DNA of 64,000 nt from Pleurodeles waltl (taxonomy: Eukaryota > Chordata > Amphibia > Caudata > Salamandridae), in NCBI RefSeq assembly GCF_031143425.1, contig NC_090446.1, forward strand, positions 658,089,717-658,153,716, given 5' to 3'. Position numbers and translations under genes: made by a program. Shown piece after piece: positions 57,731 to 64,000 of this stretch. The notes beneath the pieces were generated by a model, which saw only the letters and a program-made list of their open reading frames with translations, was not told the origin of the DNA and did not search any database. The first letter of the stretch is position 1, and every line of letters begins with the position of its first letter.

Positions 57731-58642
57731 GGGGCATATTTATACTCTGTTTGCGCCGGATTTGCGTCGTTTTTTTTACGCAAATCCGACGCAAAGCTAA
57801 CTCCATATTTATACTTTGGCGTTAGACCCGTCTAGCGACAAAGATCTTGGAGTTTGCGTCATTTTTTAGTGTGGACACCTACCTTGCGTTAATGATATGC
57901 AAGGTAGGCGTTCCCTTCTAAAAAATGACTCTAAGGCGTGTGCGCCTTATTTAAACTCCTGTGCAAAAATGACGCACGGGAGTGGGCGGGCCTTAAAAAA
58001 TGACGTACAGCCGCTTTTGTGTCATTTTTTAACGCCTGGTCAGGGCAGGCGTTAAGGGACCTGTGGGCTCGGAAGGAGCCCAGAGGTGCCCTCCCATGCC
58101 CTCAGGGACACCCCCTGCCACCCTTGCCCACCCCAGGAGGACGCCCAAGGATGGAGGGACCCATCCCAGGGAACTTAAGATAAGTTCAGGTAAGTATTTT
58201 TTTTTTTTTTTTTTTGTGGCATAGGGGGGCCTGATTTGTGCCCCCCTAGATGCCACTATGCCCAATGACCATGCCCAGGGGACATAAGTCCCCTGGGCAT
58301 GGCCATTGGGCAAGGGGGCATGACTCCTGTCTGTGCTAAGACAGGAGTCATTTCAATGGGGGTTCGGCGTAAAATAAAATGGCGCAAATCAGGTTGAGGC
58401 CAAAATTTTGCCTCAGTCCTGACTTGCCCCATTTTTTGACGCCCAAGCTCCATTTTCCCCTACGCCGGCGCTGCCTGGTGTGAGTCATTTTTTTTTACGC
58501 ACACCAGTCAGCTGCGCCGGCTAACGTCATTCAATAAATAAGGCGCCCGCATGGCGCTTTGGAATGGCGTTAGCCGGTGTTAAAATTTTTGACGCACAAC
58601 TGCGTTGGCGCAGTTGTGCGTCAAAAAGTATAAATATGGCCC
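57731..58642. mobile_element. Multi-hairpin MITE in gag, 912 bp, TTG duplication
   Basis: Left end GGGGCATATTTATACTC, right end AGTATAAATATGGCCC, flanked by TTG on both sides (57,728-57,730 and 58,643-58,645). It is the same family as 4,757-5,682 in the opposite orientation and shares its hairpins (ATGCCCAGGGG/CCCCTGGGCAT and GACTCCTGTC/GACAGGAGTC). The gag frame resumes exactly after it. Confidence 0.9.
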
Positions 58643-59339
58643 TTGGTTTGTTGTCAGAACAAACTGATTGATGAGATCCTGTGGTATGCAAAATACTTTA
58701 GTGATGGACTGGAATTTAAGCATAACAATTTGAAGGAGAAGGTGATGGTGATGCAACTGAAAGCTGCACAGAAGGATAGTAGGGATCAACAGTTTGCAGG
58801 AAATACTGGTGATTTGCAAGGAGTGCAACAACAAAGAGTTAATAATTTCCAGCAGCAAGGTAGAGGGTGTGATATTCCTTCAGATCAGGATGCAGTTGGG
58901 GTTGTGGCAGCTTTGAAAATAACTAATCTATGTCACTACTGTGGCCAGCTGGGGCATTTGAGGAGGGTGTGCCCCCTTGACGCTGCAAATAAACAGGTAC
59001 AGAGTAATTAAGATGTACAAGCGCAAGACAATTATCAGGTTAAAATACAGAGAGTTGAGAGACCCTGAATACAGTATTCAAATGTATATCAGAGACAGTA
59101 GATGCAAGTTCCACAAGCTCCGATATCCCAAAAACAGACAAATGTTTCCAGAGAAAATATAAATCAGGTTACTAATATGGATGCAAATCAGATGACAGCA
59201 CAGTTTCCAATAATTGATTTGATTGATGAGGAGTTTTCAGACATTTTTCAGTTCAGATGCCCCAAACGAGAAGAGAAGTACATGCTTGGCACTTCCTTAG
59301 ATGTGGAGATGTGGATCAGCGTGGTCCATATGTGTATGG

Positions 59340-61119
59340 TGATGTAAATGGTAACCATATGTAATTTCTAGTAGATACTGGTGCCACATGCTCTACTGTA
59401 AGAACAGCAGAAGTACAGAGGCGACTTGCTGTACAAGTTGAATTCCTCCATCAGTTGTATACCAGGTGGAATTAAGATCCACTCAAATTATAAAAACACC
59501 AAATTTTAACTTGTGAATGAAACCCTTGTGACACATTGTACCCAATGTTGACCTGTAATGACTTACCCGAAGATTTAAAAGATTCTTGTCACCTGAAGTT
59601 TGGGATCTTTCAGGAAAAGAGATAGGTTTCATTAAAGGAGATGGGCCTATCAAGATAACTGTGAAACTGAAAGCTCTGTACCCGAGAAATCCTCTATAGA
59701 ACAACACCTGAAATGATTGCAGGAATTACCCCATAATCAAGTCAATAACAGAACTAGGAATTCTAAGAGAGATAATGGGAAGTTCATGTAACTCACCCAT
59801 TATGCGACTGTTAGCCCAATGGAAAGTGCTACACTGTCAAAGACCTGAGAAGAATAAATGAGATTGTTGTTCCTTGTTGTCCCATGATACCAAATTCAAG
59901 AGTGATTTTATTGTAAATTCCATGTTAATCAGAATAGTTCAAGGTGATTGACTTATGCCAAGCACTCTTCTCCATACCGTTGCATGAGGAGAGCCAGTTT
60001 CTTTTCACATTTCGGTTTGCCAGTCATGTTTTGGCATGGTGCTGACTCCCACAATAGTATACTGAGAGTCCCCCAATCTTTAATCAGATCTTGAAAAAGA
60101 ATCTGGAGTCCCTTGAAATGTCCTACCATTCAGTACTGGTACAGCACAATGATGACCTACTAGTGGCATCAAATACACAGGAAGCATGCAAGAGAGATAA
60201 CATTGTCCTATTGACCCCCAAGGAGAGAATGGACATAAAGGTTCCCCAGCATTGTTGTTGTACTTAGAGCACCATATTGAGAAAGGTGCAAGGAAGTTGT
60301 TGCAAGAAAGATATCTCAGCAATTTTGAAGATGAATACCCCAACCACTCAGAAAGAAGTCAGGATGTTTTGGGAATGGCAGGCTACTGTCGCCAGTGGAT
60401 TTTCAAACTTTTCCCTTTTGGCCAAGCCTTTACAGATGCTGGCACATAAAGATGTGCTTGATCCGGTACCACTGGATGACAACTGCAAATATGCTTTCAC
60501 AGAGCTGAAAGAAAATCTCTTTTTTGGGAATGCCTGATTACAATAAATGTTTTACTTTGTACTGTTGTGAGAGGGAGTGTTGTACTCTCTCAGTTTTGAC
60601 TCAAAAGCATGGAAATGACAAAAGACCTGAGAGATATTTTCTGCCACTTTTGGTCCTGTGGCTTCAGCATTGTTTGGCTGTCTTAAGTCAGTTGCAGCAG
60701 TGAGAGTCAGCATAGAACACCAGCAATGTTGCTCCCATTACCTGTAAATTATAATGATGTAAATGATTGTACTGATGCAATTGAGCATAACTGTTTATGT
60801 CATTGAACTATGCATGAAGCCAAGAAGTGATGTTTAAGATGTTGCACTTCCAGAATCTGATTATTTAATAGTTTTTATTGGCTCCTGTTGAAGAGACAGT
60901 GATGGTACCCTGAGAGCTGATTATGCAGTATGTACAGTCTTAGGTGTAGTGAAAGCTTCCTGGCTTCAAAAAGTCTTTTTTGCCCAAGTAGCTGAATTAA
61001 TTGCTCTTACAAGAGCATGCTGTGTTTTTGAAGGACTGAAGGTGCCAATTTTCACTGATAGTCAGAATGACTTTGTTGTCATTCATGACTTAGGATCACC
61101 TATCAGGAACAAAGACAAA
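59340..61119 (+). pseudogene. pro-pol remnant: protease, reverse transcriptase and RNase H
   Basis: A protease active-site motif LVDTGATCSTVR is at about 59,368-59,403 (DTGA 59,374-59,385). Reverse transcriptase similarity runs from about 59,720 in several frames; the catalytic box reads HNDD (60,145-60,156) in LVQHNDDLLVAS, so the usual aromatic residue is lost while both Asp remain. The connection region has FSLLAKPLQMLAHKDV and DPVPLDD (about 60,400-60,480). RNase H shows AELIALTRAC (60,991 on) and FTDSQNDF (about 61,051). Many stops and shifts are present. The family roles (processing, cDNA synthesis, RNA removal) are known; this copy cannot carry them out. Recognisable sequence stops at the MITE at 61,120. 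Confidence 0.7.
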
Positions 61120-62114
61120 GGAGGTCATTACAACCTCGGCGGTCTTTTTGCATGACCGCCGAGGGACCGACGTGCTGAAGACCGCCAGTGCAGACGTTTT
61201 TCCGCCCTGCGAATTATGACTGCTGGCAGCCCTCCGTCCTTTTCCCGACAGAGAGCCGCCAGCAGCCTTACTGGCGGTCGGTGGGGAAGTGGAGGTTTCT
61301 CCACCTCCACCGAGCGTCAAAAGAACACCGCCCACTGAATCACGTTACGTGATTCGGCGTGGCGGTGTTCTGTTGACGGGGTGCTGGCGGCGGAGTAGCC
61401 CCCATGGATCCCAACCCCTCCCGGAGGATCAACGGACCAGGTACGTTGATCGTCCGTTAGGGGAGGGGGGTGGTGGGGTGTTGGGTGTTGTGTGCGTGCA
61501 TGGAGGTGTGCGTGTGAGTATGTAGAGGGGGTGTGTGAGTGCGTGTATGCATGCAGGTGGTGTGTTGTGTTTGGAAATGTGTGCATGTCTGTCTGTATGT
61601 ATGTCTGAATGGATGTGTGCGTGTATGTCTGTGTGTGTGGCTGTTGGCATGTTTGTTGATATGTGTGCGGGTATGTGTGTTGGTGGTGCATGCGTGTACG
61701 GTGTGTGTCTGGGTAGCGATGTTGGGGGGTGGGGAGGGGGGTCCTGCCACCTTTGGGGGGTGACAGAGGGGTGGTGGGTGTGGGGGGAGGGCTCGGGGTG
61801 GGGGGGTGGGGCAGACCCCTATCAGTGCTGGGGAAGGAATTCCCTGGCACTGATAGTGCTTGCCGCCATGGATTTCATGGCGGTTCCCAACCCCATGAAA
61901 TCCATGGCCGTCAGCCGGGTCGTGATACCGCCGGCGGTCTTGTGACGGCTGCCGGGCTGGAGACTCAAGTCTCCAGCCCAGCGGTCGGAACGGAGAAGTG
62001 GCGGATAACCATGACGGTAACCGCCATGGTCATAATTCCATTTTTTTTTACAGCCAGCCTGTTGGCGGTAAGACCGCCACTTCTTCGCCAACCGCCAGGG
62101 TCGTAATGAGGGCC
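61120..62114. mobile_element. Harbinger-derived MITE, 995 bp, AAA duplication
   Basis: The right end in reverse complement reads GGCCCTCATTACGACCCTGG, one base from the right terminus of the complete Harbinger element. The left end is GGAGGTCATTACAACCTCGG. AAA flanks both sides (61,117-61,119 and 62,115-62,117). It contains a long GT-rich tract (about 61,480-61,740) like the Harbinger arms and the hairpin CCGCCATGGATTTCATGG with its complement (about 61,862-61,912). No gene. Confidence 0.8.
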
Positions 62115-62119
62115 AAAGT

Positions 62120-62607
62120 GTATTATCTCTAAAATTTCACTCCGCTGGCAGAGTTCATGGAGTTTTGACCACTTCTAGCTCCAAAAAAACTATGTGAAGT
62201 GATGCGGATCAAAGTTTTTACTCTTGCGCAGCAAACCAGCGTTAAGTTGGTGAACAGGAGCAAGATAAATCAATATGCTGGCAAGCACGAGTGAGAATTC
62301 TGAACGTGGGTGGTTGCGGCAGGTCACGCCTGCCTGCATTGGGAAAGCTGCTGCTCTCACTGAGGAAGCTTCTGCTCCAGTAGAAAATCTACTCGAGAGG
62401 CAGAAAAAAGTTAGCACCCTCTGGTGCTCCGCGTGATGCAGTTCGTGCTGATTTTACAGAACAGGAGAAACTCCTAAAAATCAACATGAACAGTAACACT
62501 TACCCAAACTCCACCACTCGCGGAACTCCACATAGCCCGGCAGAGTTTTTTCTGGACTTCGTCAAGTTCTGTGTAGCAAAGCTCTGCAAACTCTACCCAG
62601 GCCTAAT
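62120..62607 (-). repeat. Dispersed repeat (TAGGCCTGGGTAGA type)
   Basis: On minus the start TAGGCCTGGGTAGAGTTTGC with GAGCTTTGCTACACAGAA matches 14,937-15,045. The left limit is uncertain. Class unknown, no coding domain. Confidence 0.4.
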
Positions 62608-64000
62608 AATCTGTTGAATGCATTACAGTTGCCTGCTCACATTGCGGTTTTGAAGTGCTTTGGGCTTGCTGAAAGTCAGTCTAATGCCAGGAGAGACAGT
62701 GGTATTTCTCCTTAGGTATATTATAAATATTTCGGGCTCAAACAGCTCCAGTTAGTGCCCACATGACCAGTTTCACCACATAGGACATCCTGAGAGCATA
62801 AGAATGTACCATGCTTCGTGATCCCCAGGCTTTCTACAACTGGAGATTATGGCAAGTGTTCTAATCCACTAGAGTTCTCAAAAGCTTGGGCTATTACCAG
62901 ATTTCCAACTCACAAGTGAGACTGACAAGGTCTCACCCCTAATATAAACATCTCCTCCAAGTGAGGTTAAAGCAAGATGGCCAACCCTCAACAGATCTGG
63001 CAGGCTGCATGAGAACCAGGATCTCTCATGAATGGGACTTGGACAAGTCAGGGACTCATAACATATTGTATGAATGAGATTATGATAATAGTTGGAGTTG
63101 GACTGTTCCCATGAAGAGCAGGGTCAAGACTGATTTGTATATGGCTGGTTCCAAACCAGAATGGTGTGGCAAGCAAAGCAATGATGGATTTAGGCCCAGA
63201 TCTGTGACTAGGGGTGAATGTTTGACATTGTTCAACATTCCGTCCATCATCTGTTCTTTTTGCATTATGATAATTTTCTCAAATCTTTAGATCTCCTCTA
63301 AGTGAGAGTGGAATAAACAATGACGAATGTAACACAAGATATTAAGGCTGTTTTAATATTTAGCAATGTTACAATATGACATATGTTATTTCATTATGTT
63401 ATACATATGTTATAATTCAGCTATGTTAGTTTTGTTACCTAAGTTCATAGAGTCAATATCTAAAACGTATATGGTACTCTAACTCTGTGAATGCCATTTT
63501 ACTTGTATTGTTTTATTTGGCTTTACATTTTTTTATAAAAAATATTAAAATAAGCATATTATTATACTGAGATCAATAGGATCAATAAATATGCTGCTAT
63601 GAAAAATATATCTTGTGCCAAAATATGAAAATCTTATTTTAGCCAAAAAACAATGTCATCTAGATAATAGAAGTCACTAGTGCAAGTTCATTAAAGTAGC
63701 TCACTATTGTTATATCCAAATGAATACGCAGTACAAACTTAACTATGCATTCATGGTCACATCAATAATTTAGGCATCTCCCTATAGGTGAACATTTTTG
63801 GCCAGCAAAGTGACATTTCACAAGCTTATTAATATGAGTATTAATAATGAGACTAATATTCCAGCTGTCTAGTTTTCATCATTTTTGTAGGTCATTCGAA
63901 AAATGTGGGATAATGGAGATTTGAAAGGGAGTGCTATATATTTTTATTGGACAATTAGCTTTAATACAAATACTGTAGTATTATCACAGGTAGAAAATTG
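62608..64000. other. Unrecognised sequence
   Basis: No gene is recognised. A piece around 63,120-63,260 (CAAGACTGATTTG … CATTCCGTCCATCATC) is related to the tandem repeats at 44.4-44.9 kb. The rest is AT-rich and featureless to me. Confidence 0.45.

Larger units (their letters stand above)
54240..59010 (+). pseudogene. gag-like gene remnant of the retrovirus-like element
   Basis: Gag is the structural polyprotein of retroviruses. The first recognisable part has an early stop near 54,300, then a Lys/Glu-rich stretch and, in another frame, PPPY at 54,563-54,574, a motif typical of late domains that recruit the budding machinery. After the MITE at 55,695-56,324 the frame continues (56,328-56,704). 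Another stretch lies at 57,560-57,730. After the MITE at 57,731-58,642 it continues into the nucleocapsid zinc knuckle C-HY-C-GQLG-H-LRRV-C (58,931-58,972). Stops occur at about 54,750, 55,330, 56,704 and 59,011. The break at 56,921-57,546 also changes frame by one. Confidence 0.65.
54240..61119 (+). mobile_element. Endogenous retrovirus-like remnant (gag-pro-pol), split by MITEs
   Basis: Retroviral features occur in the right order on plus: gag with a PPPY motif, a CCHC zinc knuckle, a DTGA protease motif, a reverse transcriptase with an altered YxDD box and an RNase H. Pol wording (LVQHNDDLLVAS, AELIALTRAC) resembles gamma/epsilon-type retroviruses more than Ty3/gypsy. Three MITEs interrupt it (55,695, 56,921, 57,731) and a fourth ends the recognisable part at 61,120. 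Integrase, env and LTRs were not seen. Stops and frameshifts throughout show it is an old, inactive copy. Confidence 0.7.

Noticed and set aside
61317..61945. His/Thr-rich and Val/Cys-rich frames
   Set aside because: They are translations of the GT-rich tract within a MITE.

Overview
This window looks like a gene-poor stretch of a very large vertebrate genome. I infer a salamander, most likely a newt. Reasons: PIF/Harbinger DNA transposons dominate, with many small GC-rich non-autonomous relatives; L2/CR1-like LINE scraps, hAT remnants and a decayed retrovirus-like element are present; and several repeats (the 2.7-kb LTR at 28.7-31.4 kb, the ~380-bp tandem array at 48-51 kb) match, from memory, abundant newt families. 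The species call is inference. No rRNA, tRNA, CRISPR array or recognisable conserved host gene was found.

Layout. 1-2,869: right part of a Harbinger element (transposase C-terminus on +, Myb/SANT-like gene on -). 4,757-5,682: multi-hairpin MITE inserted in an old dispersed repeat. 8.1-10.4 kb: palindromic MITE and LINE debris. 13.6-14.1 kb: LINE scrap. 14,455-14,624: small MITE. 15,531-18,631: a gene-like set of five possible exons that can join into a 200-codon frame of unknown function. 19,466-28,139: a complete 8,674-bp Harbinger element with TTA target duplications. 28,667-31,352: solo LTR with a 5-bp duplication. 31,495-32,102: MITE. 33.3-34.9 kb: hAT transposase remnant and an L2-like reverse transcriptase scrap. 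34,973-36,849: two abutting MITEs. 37-43 kb: mostly unrecognised, with a small duplication and repeats. 43,656-46,694: MITE, old tandem repeats, hAT remnant, small MITE. 47.2-52.0 kb: a satellite-like composite of GC-rich palindromic repeats, a 365-383-bp tandem array and a ~1-kb downstream block. 54.2-61.1 kb: decayed retrovirus-like gag-pro-pol split by MITEs. 61,120-62,114: Harbinger-derived MITE.

How the parts work together. The complete Harbinger copy carries three genes: a + strand DDE transposase, a convergent Myb/SANT-like gene (-) downstream, and a second, divergent SANT-type gene (-) upstream that shares a ~400-bp intergenic segment with the transposase. In known Harbinger systems a Myb/SANT partner brings the transposase to the nucleus and the element ends. 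The MITEs share the terminal GGCCCTCATTA-type ends or 3-bp target duplications and look like non-autonomous passengers of such machinery. All coding regions except possibly the 15.5-18.6 kb spliced frame carry stops or frameshifts. The ~380-bp array, the multi-hairpin MITEs and the three-gene Harbinger architecture are the points most worth checking.
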